From assembly GCF_003024525.3 (NCBI RefSeq), contig NZ_CP035934.2, forward strand, positions 248,001 to 312,000: a stretch of 64,000 nt of DNA, given 5' to 3'. This DNA comes from Acinetobacter cumulans. Lineage in GTDB: Bacteria > Pseudomonadota > Gammaproteobacteria > Pseudomonadales > Moraxellaceae. The notes under the pieces are model-generated. The model had not been told where the DNA came from. It saw only the letters and a list, made by a program, of their open reading frames with translations, and ran no database searches. Below, piece by piece: positions 38,372-48,544 of this stretch. The first letter of the stretch is position 1. Every line of letters begins with the position of its first letter. The position numbers and the translations under genes are program-made.

Positions 38372-38456
38372 TGCAACATGGGTATAGGTTTTATATTTTC
38401 AACATTCGGGTAAAATAGCGCTAGTCTTTATTACCCAATTTTCTGGAAGAATTAAT

Positions 38457-39560
38457 TTGATTATTCGGCGTTATTTGGTCAAGCAAGTTGTGTCGACGTC
38501 CTTGGTAGTGATTGCTTTACTGACCTTAATCATGATGGGCGGCCGGCTAATCAAGTATTTTGGCGTCGCAGCGCAAGGCCGTTTGGATGCGGGAATTTTA
38601 TTTAGCATTATTGGTTATCGCTTACCTGAATTTCTCACCTTAATTCTTCCACTGGGCTTTTTTATTGCGCTCATGCTGGTTTTTGGGCGTATGTATGTCG
38701 ACCATGAAATGGCCGTCATGAATAGTAGCGGTGTCAGTCGCAACCAATTGGCGCGAATTTTAGTGCCAATGACAGCGGTTTTTCTGGTAGCACAAATGTT
38801 TTTAATGATGTGGGCCTCACCTTGGGGATTACGTCAGTTCGAAGCATTGACCACCACACAAGCAGTACGTGCAGGTTTTGACTTGGTCCGTCCTAAAGAG
38901 TTTATTCCTTCGGGGCCATATACTATTTATGCAGGTGACTTATCTGAAGACCGCAAAAATTTAAAAGACATTTTCTTTTATCAGCGCTCAGCTAAACCAG
39001 ATAAACCTGACGTGATTATTTTGGCCAAAGAAGCAACTCGTGTGGATGTTGAAGATAATGATGGCGCCAATGTCGTGGATTTGGTCGAAGGGCGTCGTTA
39101 TGAAATTTACCCTGGGCGACCACGTTATTCGCAAGTGGAGTTTCAAACTTATCGTTTACGCTTAGAAAATAACAAAGAAGCGCAATTTGAAAGTACTGAA
39201 GTTGAAGCATTGCCGATGTCACAACTGTGGCATAGCCGTGATGATGCTGTAGTTGCGAGTGAGTTAGGTTGGCGTATATTCGTGCCATTTTCAATTGTGG
39301 TGGCATTGATGTTAGCAACCGCTTTATCTGAAGTGAGCCCACGCCAAGGACGCTACTTAAAACTTTTCCCCGCTTTACTAATTTTTGCCAGCTTAATTGT
39401 TGCACTTATGGCGATTAAAACGCGAATATCGAAAGGGGAGATGGGCATCTTCGCTTATCCATTGGTGCTGTTGGTGTACGCCGTGGCAGCCGCACTCTTT
39501 TCGCGTAAACAAAAATTGGCACCTAAAATTAAGAAACAGATTCAGCGAGTGAGGTCGTAA
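38457..39560 (+). CDS. lptF: LPS export permease LptF
   Basis: 367 aa starting from TTG at 38457, with TGGAAGA about 6 bases upstream; the mature pattern MIIRRYLVKQVVSTSLVV matches LptF from Acinetobacter. Three N-terminal and three C-terminal helices flank a periplasmic beta-jellyroll (about 130-260). With LptG and two LptB ATPases it extracts LPS or LOS from the inner membrane and passes it to LptC. TTG is uncommon and may limit translation. lptG starts one base after the stop. Confidence 0.96.
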   Translation: MIIRRYLVKQVVSTSLVVIALLTLIMMGGRLIKYFGVAAQGRLDAGILFSIIGYRLPEFLTLILPLGFFIALMLVFGRMYVDHEMAVMNSSGVSRNQLARILVPMTAVFLVAQMFLMMWASPWGLRQFEALTTTQAVRAGFDLVRPKEFIPSGPYTIYAGDLSEDRKNLKDIFFYQRSAKPDKPDVIILAKEATRVDVEDNDGANVVDLVEGRRYEIYPGRPRYSQVEFQTYRLRLENNKEAQFESTEVEALPMSQLWHSRDDAVVASELGWRIFVPFSIVVALMLATALSEVSPRQGRYLKLFPALLIFASLIVALMAIKTRISKGEMGIFAYPLVLLVYAVAAALFSRKQKLAPKIKKQIQRVRS

Positions 39561-39561
39561 A

Positions 39562-40632
39562 ATGTTAGCACGCCGTATTGTTGCCAAACATGTGACTAAA
39601 ACGACTGCACTTGCCATGTTAGGTGCAACCGCCGTTTTGTCGAGTTTGCAGGTTTTATTTACTTATTTAGGCGAATTAGGATCACTGCAACCGAATTATG
39701 GGGCTTGGGATGCCTTTATTTATGTGTTGTGGGGTGCGCCGTATTATTTGAATGAAATCCTCCCGATTTCTGCTCTGATTGGTGCAGTACTGGGTTTAGG
39801 TACGCTGGCATCCAATAGTGAACTGATTGTCATGCGCTCAGTTGGGGTGAGTCTTTGGCGAATTGTGGGATGGGTGATTCGTTCTGCTTTAATTTTGGTG
39901 GTGCTGTCATTTGCATTAAGTGAATGGATTATTCCTTATACCAATGAGCAAGCCAAAGGGGTGAAAAGCCACCGCTCTGTTGCAGAATTAGGCGAGGTCA
40001 ATGGTTATTGGACTCGTGAAGGCCAACGCTTTATTTATGTGGATTATGCTAACTCAAAAGGTGAGCTTAAAAATATTCAAGTCATTGATTTTGATAATGC
40101 ATATCGCTTGCGTGGCACGATTGAAGCCGAGCAAGGCCAGTTTGTGTCAAATGGCACATGGAAACTCAACACTGTGCAACAAATGGATGTGTTAAAAGAT
40201 GGCGATGCCACTTTAGCAAAAAACGCTGAACACCCTTTGTCTTTGGCTTTACAGCCGAAATATGTGCACATGGTGACCCTTGATCCAGAAGATCTTTCAC
40301 CGAGCCAATTGATTAGTTTTATGAGCTATATGCATGAATATAGTCAAGTTCCAAAAACTTATCAGCTCGCATTTTGGCAAAAAGTCGGTTCTCCATTTGC
40401 ATTAATTGCTTTGGTAGTGATTGCCTGCTCATTTATTTTTGGTCCCTTACGTCAGCAGTCAATGGGCTTTCGTTTGGTAATTGCCTTATTTACAGGCCTA
40501 GGGTTCTTCTATTTACAGGATTTCTTAGGTTATGCCAGCTTGGTGTATTCACCATCTCCAGCATGGTTCGTATTTGTTCCTATTGTATTGATCTTTATGG
40601 GTGGTGGTTATTTGCTCCACCGTGCACGTTAG
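39562..40632 (+). CDS. lptG: LPS export permease LptG
   Basis: 356 aa. The same six-helix plus jellyroll plan as LptF, beginning MLARRIVAKHVTKTTALAML and containing YYLNEILPISALIGAVLGLG, a conserved coupling-helix region. It is the partner permease of LptF; the two genes are separated by one base, so co-translation is likely. Confidence 0.96.
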   Translation: MLARRIVAKHVTKTTALAMLGATAVLSSLQVLFTYLGELGSLQPNYGAWDAFIYVLWGAPYYLNEILPISALIGAVLGLGTLASNSELIVMRSVGVSLWRIVGWVIRSALILVVLSFALSEWIIPYTNEQAKGVKSHRSVAELGEVNGYWTREGQRFIYVDYANSKGELKNIQVIDFDNAYRLRGTIEAEQGQFVSNGTWKLNTVQQMDVLKDGDATLAKNAEHPLSLALQPKYVHMVTLDPEDLSPSQLISFMSYMHEYSQVPKTYQLAFWQKVGSPFALIALVVIACSFIFGPLRQQSMGFRLVIALFTGLGFFYLQDFLGYASLVYSPSPAWFVFVPIVLIFMGGGYLLHRAR

Positions 40633-40653
40633 ATCAGGAAAAATCGGGTAAAT

Positions 40654-40692
40654 CTATGTTCATGAACAGCATTAACCATGCCTTGAACATAG
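40654..40692 (+). repeat. Inverted repeat after lptG
   Basis: CTATGTTCA-N21-TGAACATAG, a 9-bp perfect stem. No T run, so a weak terminator or regulatory hairpin upstream of gpmI. Confidence 0.45.
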
Positions 40693-40756
40693 AGTCTTGA
40701 CCGAAAATTCGGTAAGATAGCATGGTTAATTTATAGACGAAAAAGAGTGTTCAATT

Positions 40757-42304
40757 ATGACGGATGCAAGTGCTCGCAAAATCCCTCACGTTTTAGTCAT
40801 TATGGATGGTGTGGGTCATCGTGAAGCGATTGAGGACAATGCTTTTTTAGCAGCTCAACGTCCAAATTTAACCGCGATGGAAGCAAAGCATCCGCATGGT
40901 TTAATCTCTGGCTCTGGTGAAGACGTTGGCTTACCAGACGGCCAAATGGGTAACTCTGAAGTGGGTCACATGAACTTGGGTGCTGGCCGTGTGCTGTACC
41001 AAGACTTTACCCGTATTACCAAAGACATTCGTACTGGCGCCTTCTTTGAAAATGAAGTACTGGTGGATGCTGTAGAAAAAGCCAAAGCAGCCAATGGTGC
41101 AGTCCATCTGATGGGCTTGTTGTCTGAAGGTGGTGTACACTCGCATGAAGACCATATTGTGGCGATGGCTGAGCTTGCGTTAAAACGTGGTGCGAAAGTG
41201 TATTTACATGCTTTCTTAGATGGCCGTGATACACCGCCAATCAGCGCACAGCCATCTTTAGAAAAATTAGATGCATTGTTTGCTCAATATCCAGGTCAAG
41301 GTCGTATTGCGACTTTAATCGGTCGTTATTTTGCAATGGACCGTGACAACCGTTGGGATCGCGTTGAACAAGCTTACCGTTTGTTGACAGAAGGTGAAGC
41401 TGTACGTACAGCCCCTACTGCGGTTGCAGGCCTAGAGTTAGCTTATGCAGCTGATGAAAAAGACGAATTTGTGAAAGCAACGCGTATTGGTGATGCAGCT
41501 CCAGTTCAAGATGGTGATAGCGTTGTCTTCATGAACTTCCGTGCTGACCGTGCACGTGAAATTACCAAAGCCTTTGTAGAAAAAGACTTTGCAGGCTTTG
41601 AGCGTAAAGTTGTACCTGCATTGTCTAAGTATGTGATGTTGACACGTTACCAAGCGACGATTGATGCACCTGTTGCATACATGCCAGAAGCGTTGGTGAA
41701 TTCATTGGGCGAATACTTGTCGAACTTGGGTAAAACCCAGCTACGTATTGCGGAAACTGAAAAATATGCCCATGTGACTTTCTTCTTTAGTGGCGGTCGT
41801 GAAGATGAATATCCAGGTGAAAAACGTATTTTGATTCCATCTCCAAGCGTTGCTACGTATGACTTAAAACCAGAAATGAGTGCATACGAAGTTACAGATG
41901 AGTTGGTGGCTGCAATCAATTCAGGCGAATATGACTTGTTGGTGGTGAACTATGCCAATGGTGACATGGTTGGTCATACGGGTGTATTTGATGCTGCAGT
42001 AAAAGCTGTTGAAGCTGTAGATACTTGCTTAGGTCGTGTGTACGACGCAGTCATGGCGAATCAAGGTCACATGATTGTGACAGCCGATCACGGTAATGTT
42101 GAACAAATGCAGGATTATCAAAGCGGTCAGGTACATACACAGCATACAACTGAATTAGTACCATTCATCTATGCAGGCCCAACGTCAGCAACGATTGTGG
42201 AAGGTGGTGTTTTGGCCGATGTTGCGCCTACATTACTTCACTTGATGAAGCTTCCAGTTCCTGCTGAAATGCAAGGTCGCAATCTAATTCATTTAGATGC
42301 ATAA
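40757..42304 (+). CDS. gpmI: Phosphoglycerate mutase, 2,3-BPG-independent
   Basis: 515 aa, the usual length. Catalytic Ser67 in [15 protein letters not shown] and the metal site MDGVG (Asp17) are present, with the phosphatase-domain metal sites [13 protein letters not shown] and [11 protein letters not shown] near the C-terminus. It interconverts 3- and 2-phosphoglycerate using Mn2+ and belongs to the alkaline phosphatase superfamily. It probably shares a transcript with the protease gene 22 bases downstream. Confidence 0.97.
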   Translation: MTDASARKIPHVLVIMDGVGHREAIEDNAFLAAQRPNLTAMEAKHPHGLISGSGEDVGLPDGQMGNSEVGHMNLGAGRVLYQDFTRITKDIRTGAFFENEVLVDAVEKAKAANGAVHLMGLLSEGGVHSHEDHIVAMAELALKRGAKVYLHAFLDGRDTPPISAQPSLEKLDALFAQYPGQGRIATLIGRYFAMDRDNRWDRVEQAYRLLTEGEAVRTAPTAVAGLELAYAADEKDEFVKATRIGDAAPVQDGDSVVFMNFRADRAREITKAFVEKDFAGFERKVVPALSKYVMLTRYQATIDAPVAYMPEALVNSLGEYLSNLGKTQLRIAETEKYAHVTFFFSGGREDEYPGEKRILIPSPSVATYDLKPEMSAYEVTDELVAAINSGEYDLLVVNYANGDMVGHTGVFDAAVKAVEAVDTCLGRVYDAVMANQGHMIVTADHGNVEQMQDYQSGQVHTQHTTELVPFIYAGPTSATIVEGGVLADVAPTLLHLMKLPVPAEMQGRNLIHLDA

Positions 42305-42326
42305 ATATTGATGAAAGGGTAGATGT

Positions 42327-43499
42327 ATGGCGCAAGCACGTTGGATTTCTGGGGTAATTTTTGGCTCACTTCTAATGTGCTTTAGTCATACCACATGGGC
42401 TGTTGGCAAAAAGTCAGCAGCCCTTGATTTTGATGGCGATTATGAACAAAGTAATATGGAAGTTCCGGTGGAATCCATACAACAATTTGTTCAAATTTAT
42501 GGCATTGTTAAAGACAATTATCTCAAAGAAAAATCAGACGATGATCTGTTTCAGCAAGCGATACAAGGCTTGGTCAGTGGTCTAGACCGCTATTCACGTT
42601 ATCTTTCTCCTGAAGACTATAAACAGCTTTTACAATATACCGAAGGCGATTTGGCAGCAGTCGATTTTGACTTGCACTATGACACGATCGCGCAGCACTG
42701 GGTCATTCATAATCTCAAAAAAGATGCTGACTCTGCAAAACAGGGTTTAAGTAATGGTATGGCTGTGTACAAAATGGATGATCAAGAGCTGAAAAAGCTA
42801 AGTCATGTACAAGTTAAACAGTTATTAGATGGGGCGATTGGTTCAACATTGAGCCTACAACTGACCACACACAGTAAGCCAATTTATATTGTGCGTAATA
42901 CCAAAATTGAAACCGATATTGAATCCCGTTTACTCAATAATCAGGTTTTGGTCTTAACGGTAAAAGTATTCCAGCAAGACACGGCCAATGAGATCAAACG
43001 CATTATTGAAAGCCATAGTGGGTCGAAGGTCAAAGCAATCTTATTTGACTTAAGAAATAACCCAGGGGGCTTATTGTCGGCAGCGGTAGAAACGGCAGAT
43101 TTATTTCTCAACCAAGGCGTGATTGTTTCGACGCGAAGTCGCTCCGAAGGGGATCAGCAGTTTCAAGCTTTACCGAGCTTTGAATTTCAAAATATGAAAG
43201 TGGGCATTTTAATTAATGGTCGATCTGCCTCGGCAACGGAAGTCTTTACGGCAGCGTTAAAAGAGCATGGGCGAGCATGGGTCGTGGGTGAAAAAAGCTA
43301 CGGTAAAGGTGTAGTGCAGAAGCTTTTTCCATTATCCAACGGTGCTGCTTTACAAATGACCGTATCGCAGTATTACACGCCCAATGGTCGAATGATTGAA
43401 GGCATTGGGGTGCAACCTGATTTTAGCTACCCACAGCATGAGATGAGTGAGCAGCAATATCTTGAGCATGTGACAGAGCAACTGCTCAATAAAAAATAA
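42327..43499 (+). CDS. C-terminal processing protease, S41 family (CtpA type)
   Basis: 390 aa. Signal peptide of about 25 residues ending TTWAVG. A short PDZ-like region (about 105-180) precedes the S41 catalytic domain. NGRSASATEVFTAALKEHGR supplies the catalytic Ser, and GEKSYGKGVVQKLFPL the catalytic Lys. CtpA-type proteases process periplasmic substrates such as peptidoglycan hydrolases and need a lipoprotein activator in Pseudomonas. Linked to gpmI, as in many gamma-proteobacteria. It is convergent with pilR with three bases between. Confidence 0.93.
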   Translation: MAQARWISGVIFGSLLMCFSHTTWAVGKKSAALDFDGDYEQSNMEVPVESIQQFVQIYGIVKDNYLKEKSDDDLFQQAIQGLVSGLDRYSRYLSPEDYKQLLQYTEGDLAAVDFDLHYDTIAQHWVIHNLKKDADSAKQGLSNGMAVYKMDDQELKKLSHVQVKQLLDGAIGSTLSLQLTTHSKPIYIVRNTKIETDIESRLLNNQVLVLTVKVFQQDTANEIKRIIESHSGSKVKAILFDLRNNPGGLLSAAVETADLFLNQGVIVSTRSRSEGDQQFQALPSFEFQNMKVGILINGRSASATEVFTAALKEHGRAWVVGEKSYGKGVVQKLFPLSNGAALQMTVSQYYTPNGRMIEGIGVQPDFSYPQHEMSEQQYLEHVTEQLLNKK

Positions 43500-43502
43500 T
43501 AC

Positions 43503-44918
43503 TTATTCTTCGTCGGTATCGAGCCCAAATTTCTTTAAACGATAGCGCAAAGAGCGAAATGACATCCCCAGCTTTTTAGCAGCTAAGGTTCGATTCCAGT
43601 GCGTCAGATTGAGCGCATTTAGTAGAATTTCTTTTTCGATATTTTCTAGATAAGGCTCTAGTCCTTCTTCAGGCAGTTTCTTTAATGGCATACTGGTAAC
43701 AGAGGCCATAGCAACAGCCTGAGAGGCATCTGTGTGATCCAGCACAGGTGCACTACGGCGCAGTGGGGCACTTTGCAAATGAGGTAAATCTATGCTGTCT
43801 GTGTCGCTGAGCGTGATGGCACGTTCAATAATATTGCGTAGCTCTCGCACGTTGCCTGGATAATATTGATTGAGTAGAAAATCTTGCGCGCGCTCTGTGA
43901 GGGCCTTGGCTTTAATATCCCATTCTGAGCAAATTTTTTGAATAAAATGCTGCGCCAATAACAAGATGTCATTGCCACGTTCACGAAGCGGTGGCAATTC
44001 TAAGTCCATCACATGAATACGGAAGAATAAATCCTGACGGAAGCGACCCTGTTGCACCAGTCCATCTAGATCTTGATGACTTGCACTGATAATGCGGAAA
44101 TCGACATCAATTTCATGGTCTGCACCGACGGGACGAATCCGCTTTTCTTGCACAGCGCGGAGCAATTTTACTTGCATGCTTAGGGGTAATTCCGCAATTT
44201 CATCGAGGAATAAACTACCGCCATGTGCTGATTGAATCAGACCTTGCTTATCTTGGGTTGCACCTGTGAAGCTGCCTTTTTTATGGCCAAAAAGCTCACT
44301 TTCCATTAAGTCGCTCGGAATCGCACCGCAGTTAATGGCAATAAAGGGGCCTTCATTTCGATTACTTAGGCGGTGCACCAAATTTGCGACAACTTCTTTA
44401 CCCGTACCTGATTCACCAGTAATAAAAACAGGTGCTTGTGAGCGAGCAATTTTTTTCAAAGTGATACGAAGCTGTTGAATTGGCAAGGATTGTCCAATCA
44501 ACATTTTGTATTCTAGTGTGTCTTCTTGTGGTGTTGTAGAAGGAATTGGTTTATTGAGTGCTTTTTGTAGTAGTTGCTCTAAGTGCTTTGGATTAATGGG
44601 TTTGCTGACAAAATCGAAAGCACCTGCTTTGAGCGCTGCAATGGCAATTTCCATGTTGCCATACGCCGTTAAAACGGCTACAGGCAGGCTTGGGCAGTGC
44701 TCATTCATCCATTGTAATAGTTGTAAGCCATTACCATCAGGAAGGTTGAGGTCAGTTAAACAGGCATCGTATTGGTGTTCTGTTAAGCATTGGCGAGCTT
44801 CACTGAGTCGGTGTGCAATGTGTGTACGAATCCCCATGCGTGATAAAGACATTTGCATGAGTGTACATAAGTCTTCTTCATCATCGACCAACAGTACCAA
44901 TGGTTGCTGTTCTGCCAT
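43503..44918 (-). CDS. pilR: Sigma-54 response regulator PilR
   Basis: 471 aa from the ATG at 44918, placed after GGGGGGA; the in-frame TTG at 44930 is unlikely. Receiver domain (1-120, LVDDEED, LTDLNLP), AAA+ domain (about 140-370, GESGTGKE Walker A and GSFTGA in the sigma-54 contact loop, where most family members have GAFTGA), C-terminal Fis-type HTH (NLTHWNRTLAAKKLGMSFRSLRYRLKKFG). It activates pilA from a sigma-54 promoter when phosphorylated by PilS, controlling type IV pili and twitching. No pilA gene is in this window. Confidence 0.95.
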   Translation of the reverse strand: MAEQQPLVLLVDDEEDLCTLMQMSLSRMGIRTHIAHRLSEARQCLTEHQYDACLTDLNLPDGNGLQLLQWMNEHCPSLPVAVLTAYGNMEIAIAALKAGAFDFVSKPINPKHLEQLLQKALNKPIPSTTPQEDTLEYKMLIGQSLPIQQLRITLKKIARSQAPVFITGESGTGKEVVANLVHRLSNRNEGPFIAINCGAIPSDLMESELFGHKKGSFTGATQDKQGLIQSAHGGSLFLDEIAELPLSMQVKLLRAVQEKRIRPVGADHEIDVDFRIISASHQDLDGLVQQGRFRQDLFFRIHVMDLELPPLRERGNDILLLAQHFIQKICSEWDIKAKALTERAQDFLLNQYYPGNVRELRNIIERAITLSDTDSIDLPHLQSAPLRRSAPVLDHTDASQAVAMASVTSMPLKKLPEEGLEPYLENIEKEILLNALNLTHWNRTLAAKKLGMSFRSLRYRLKKFGLDTDEE

Positions 44919-44940
44919 ATTTCCCCCCAAATAAAATCGA

Positions 44941-46509
44941 TTAAACGGTCACGGCTAAGCAAGAAACTCTAAAACAGGCCCCTTGTTCTTTTTGTTCTAC
45001 GTAGGTGAGCTGTGCTTGATTTGCTTCGCAAAAACTGTGCGCTAGGTACAATCCTAAACCAGTTCCTGTGATTTCGGTACTGAAAAATGGTTGAAATAAT
45101 GCAGATCGATCATGTTCTGCAACACCAAGGCCGAAATCACGCACATCAATATGTATATATTTTTGATATGTATAAATATTTAATTCGATATGCGGTGTGC
45201 TGGGGTCATTATGTCGGATGGCATTGCGCACCAAATTAATCAGGACTTGGCGCAATTGACCTTCATCAAAGTGAATCGCCACAGGCTCTCGCATATTCAG
45301 TTGAATTTTATCTTGAATATCCGAAAGATCATCTTGAATGAGCTGAGGCATAAAGTGTTTTAATGGAATCAGTATTGGGCGCGTTTCTTTATTTTTCACC
45401 ATATTGAGCGTGTCTTGCACAATACGGTCAATACGCACCGATTGTTTAGCAATCATGCTATGTAATAGTTTTTGTTGTGATGGATCACTATCTAAAAATA
45501 GATCATTGGCTTGAACGATGGCCGCCAATGGATTACGGATTTCATGTGCAATACTGGCAGAAAGCTGACCAAGGGCTGCTAATTTTAGCTGTTGTACATG
45601 CTGATTAATTTTTTGTGCATCCTGCAAGACCAGTAAGGTTAAGGTCTGGTGCGGCACATTCAGTTTTTGTACCCGAACATGAATATGAAAGCGACTTTGT
45701 TGTGATTGAAATTGGAATGTATCGCCATCGGGCAGTTCTTCAAATTTCATCAGCTCAAATAAGTCGGGTTGGGTTTTATACAGTGGATGTGTTTCATAGC
45801 GATACATCGGCGCAATGCCCAATAAATGACAAGCTTCAGGATTGCTGAGTACCACATGGCAGTTTTGGTCGAGCACCAAATAGCCCGTTTGAATTTGCTC
45901 TAAAATATAACGGTTAATATTTTGCAGTTGGTTTAATTCGAGGGACTGTGAAAAGTTCAAATTTTCCATGATCTGGAAGCGACGAATCGCAATTTGTCCA
46001 CTTCCATAGACCACAAAAAATAAGAAGGCCAATAGAGCACTATTACCAATATTTTTCAGTGAGGTCAGCTCGAAAATGGAGCCAATAAATACTTGGTAAA
46101 CGACACTAATGACGGCAATCAGTGTAATGAGTAGAGCTTTTTGTGCATTGAGTAAAAGCGAAGCTGCAAAAATACAAATGACGAACAGCAAGCTGATATG
46201 TAAATTTGGACCATCAAGTGCCAAGGTTAATAAGCTAAGCGCCGTAACATCGACAGCAAAGAGGCTTACCAGTTGCTTGGGAATATAAGCACGCACGCCA
46301 CGCATTAAAAAAAACTGTAGGCTACTGATTAATGCATAAGCGCTCAGGACGTATAAATAAAAGCGCGGATACTGATATTCGACACTTAACTGCCGATAAG
46401 TCAGCATAAAAATCAGCAATAAGCCCGTACTGATAATGAAGCGATATGCGCTATACCACAGCCCGAGATGATACTGATTTAATTCCGCATGATAAGAAGG
46501 CTGGGGCAT
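44941..46509 (-). CDS. pilS: Sensor histidine kinase PilS
   Basis: 522 aa. Residues 20-175 form about 6 helices, then a PAS-like segment (190-300), a HisKA domain with the phospho-His in SIAHEIRNPLAAIVQAN, and a C-terminal ATPase domain (NLVRNAIRHND, GLGVAEHDRSALFQPFFST, GTGLGLYLAH). In Pseudomonas the PilS sensor is inhibited by PilA in the membrane. It is followed by pilR after 22 bases. Confidence 0.95.
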   Translation of the reverse strand: MPQPSYHAELNQYHLGLWYSAYRFIISTGLLLIFMLTYRQLSVEYQYPRFYLYVLSAYALISSLQFFLMRGVRAYIPKQLVSLFAVDVTALSLLTLALDGPNLHISLLFVICIFAASLLLNAQKALLITLIAVISVVYQVFIGSIFELTSLKNIGNSALLAFLFFVVYGSGQIAIRRFQIMENLNFSQSLELNQLQNINRYILEQIQTGYLVLDQNCHVVLSNPEACHLLGIAPMYRYETHPLYKTQPDLFELMKFEELPDGDTFQFQSQQSRFHIHVRVQKLNVPHQTLTLLVLQDAQKINQHVQQLKLAALGQLSASIAHEIRNPLAAIVQANDLFLDSDPSQQKLLHSMIAKQSVRIDRIVQDTLNMVKNKETRPILIPLKHFMPQLIQDDLSDIQDKIQLNMREPVAIHFDEGQLRQVLINLVRNAIRHNDPSTPHIELNIYTYQKYIHIDVRDFGLGVAEHDRSALFQPFFSTEITGTGLGLYLAHSFCEANQAQLTYVEQKEQGACFRVSCLAVTV

Positions 46510-46529
46510 AAAGGATGCACTGGTATTTT

Positions 46530-47171
46530 TTAAGGTTTAATAAGGCCGTAGCGAATGGCTAGGTGAGTTAATTTGACGTCACTGTCTAAATTTAATTTTT
46601 CAAAAATACGGTAACGGTAAGTGTTGACGGTTTTTACACTCACAAAAAGCTTATCTGCAATCTCTTGTGCGCTAATACAATTGACCACCATCATCGCCAC
46701 TTGCATTTCACGTTCTGAAAGTGCATCAAAAGGAGATTGTTGAGTGTCAGATAAATACGAGCTGGCCAATTGCTCTGCAATGTCGGCACTAAAGTATTTA
46801 CCGCCTTGCATGACTTTGTTAATGGCACGCACCATTTCTGTAACAGGCGCACCTTTGGTGATATAGCCCTTCGCACCTGCTTTTAGGAGTAGGGAAGGAT
46901 AAGGCTCTTCAGCAAGACCACTTACGGCTAACACTTTGGTGTCAGGCGCTGTTTGTAAGAGACGTCGTGTGGTTTCTACACCCCCAATACCTGGCATATT
47001 CACATCGAGAAGTACGACATTGGGGTGATGCTGACGCACCAGAGAAATCGCTTCTTCACCAGATTCGGCTTGCCCAATCACTTGTACATCGACATGGTCT
47101 TCTAGCATTCGACAAATACCTGTACGAACCAACTCATGATCGTCTACCACCAAAACTGTGATCACTGACAT
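46530..47171 (-). CDS. gacA: Response regulator, GacA/UvrY type
   Basis: 213 aa, NarL/FixJ family. Receiver domain with phospho-Asp in VVLLDVNMPGIGG and the switch Lys (KGYITKGA), then a LuxR HTH at 145-210 (LSEREMQVAMMVVNCISAQEIADKLFVSVKTVNTYRYRIFEKL). GacA activates small RNAs that titrate CsrA. The GacS sensor is not in this window. It lies just upstream of pilS (20 bases), so the three regulators may be co-transcribed. Confidence 0.93.
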   Translation of the reverse strand: MSVITVLVVDDHELVRTGICRMLEDHVDVQVIGQAESGEEAISLVRQHHPNVVLLDVNMPGIGGVETTRRLLQTAPDTKVLAVSGLAEEPYPSLLLKAGAKGYITKGAPVTEMVRAINKVMQGGKYFSADIAEQLASSYLSDTQQSPFDALSEREMQVAMMVVNCISAQEIADKLFVSVKTVNTYRYRIFEKLNLDSDVKLTHLAIRYGLIKP

Positions 47172-47390
47172 TCTCCCTCTGTTTTATACATGTCTTTTTT
47201 GTTACATAAAGCAAAATAAGCTTGCAATGAAACGACAAAATTAGCAATCCTATTCTTATCTACGATGAAAATATTTGATACACAATGTCGTGGGTAAAAA
47301 TTGTTCTGCTATGTGCCTAAATGTAAGGCATATTTATGGTAATAGGCAAATTTTTAGCTAAATTACTAAGATAGAGTTGAGTAAGTAAAA
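47172..47390. promoter_or_regulatory. Divergent promoter region, gacA / pbpG
   Basis: 219 AT-rich bases between divergent starts. No clear consensus motif visible. Confidence 0.4.
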
Positions 47391-48440
47391 GTGAAGAATT
47401 TAAATAAATCATTCGCACACGTGTTGGGCTTTTCATTTTTATTTGGCATAAGCACCGTAAGCTTTGCTGAAATTATTATGAATCCAAACACGAGTCAATC
47501 GAATTTGAGCTGGTCATCTGATGATGTCAGCCAACTTTTAAATCAAGATGTTTCATCTGCTACAGATGAGCCATCACCACAGGGTTCGACCAAAATCACC
47601 ACCAGTGTGCGTAGTTCGAATGGCGTAACGACACAAAATGCACCGTCACAAACGGTACGTATTGTGGATACCAATAATTATGCCAACCAACCGAGCATTA
47701 ATGCACGTGCGGCGATTGTGATGGATGGTCAAACAGGCGAAGTGCTGTACAGTAAAAACAGTAATGTTGCGCGTTCTATTGCATCGATTACCAAGTTGAT
47801 GACAGCCGTGGTTATTTCAGATGCCCGCTTAAACATGTCTGAAAATATTACCTTACAGCAAGGTGATTTTTCATGTTCTGGCTGTAAGAGCTCAAGTTCG
47901 ACTTTACGTGCCGGCGATAGCATGAATCGTGCAGAAGCATTGTTACTGGCGCTAATGAAGTCAGAGAACCCAGCAGCATCGGCTTTGGCACGTACTTATC
48001 CGGGTGGTCGTAGTGCATTTTATAGCGCGATGAATGCCAAAGCGCGTTCATTGGGCATGACCAGCACGCATTATGTCGAGTCTACAGGTCTACATCCGGG
48101 CAATGTCGCTTCAGCGCGTGATTTGGCGATTTTGGTGAATACAGCATCGCAATATGGTTTAATCCGTCAGTTTTCTACCACACCAAGTTATGACTTTAAC
48201 TTGGGCTACCGTGTACTCAAATCCAATAATACCAATGCCTTAGTGCGTAATGGTGGTTGGAATATTAATATTTCTAAAACAGGCTATATCAATGAAGCAG
48301 GGCGCTGTGTTGTGATGCATACAACATTAAATAATCGTCCAGCTGTTGTTGTGTTACTGGGAGCCGATACCTCTCAAGCACGTACAGATGATGCAACGCG
48401 CTTAATGACTTGGGTAACTCAGTTACCAAAACGAATTTAA
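47391..48440 (+). CDS. pbpG: D-alanyl-D-alanine endopeptidase PBP7/8
   Basis: 349 aa starting from GTG at 47391. Signal peptide (about 1-27, ending VSFAEI) and a roughly 75-residue Ser/Thr/Asn-rich spacer precede the peptidase S11 domain. Motifs: SITK at 132-135 (nucleophile Ser), SEN near 188, and KTG near 293. The enzyme cuts D,D-cross-links in peptidoglycan. PBP7/8 in A. baumannii affects serum survival. Divergent from gacA. Confidence 0.95.
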   Translation: MKNLNKSFAHVLGFSFLFGISTVSFAEIIMNPNTSQSNLSWSSDDVSQLLNQDVSSATDEPSPQGSTKITTSVRSSNGVTTQNAPSQTVRIVDTNNYANQPSINARAAIVMDGQTGEVLYSKNSNVARSIASITKLMTAVVISDARLNMSENITLQQGDFSCSGCKSSSSTLRAGDSMNRAEALLLALMKSENPAASALARTYPGGRSAFYSAMNAKARSLGMTSTHYVESTGLHPGNVASARDLAILVNTASQYGLIRQFSTTPSYDFNLGYRVLKSNNTNALVRNGGWNINISKTGYINEAGRCVVMHTTLNNRPAVVVLLGADTSQARTDDATRLMTWVTQLPKRI

Positions 48441-48495
48441 GGCTTAACTTCTTACTCAACTTGAGCTTTTTGTTTTCAGGCTAAATTTAGCCCAT

Positions 48496-48524
48496 GAAAA
48501 AACCCTGCTAGTGCAGGGTTTTCT
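48496..48524. terminator. Bidirectional terminator between pbpG and thrC
   Basis: AAAAAACCCTGC / GCAGGGTTTT, between convergent genes. Confidence 0.92.
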
Positions 48525-48544
48525 TTATTCAATCAAATATGTGA

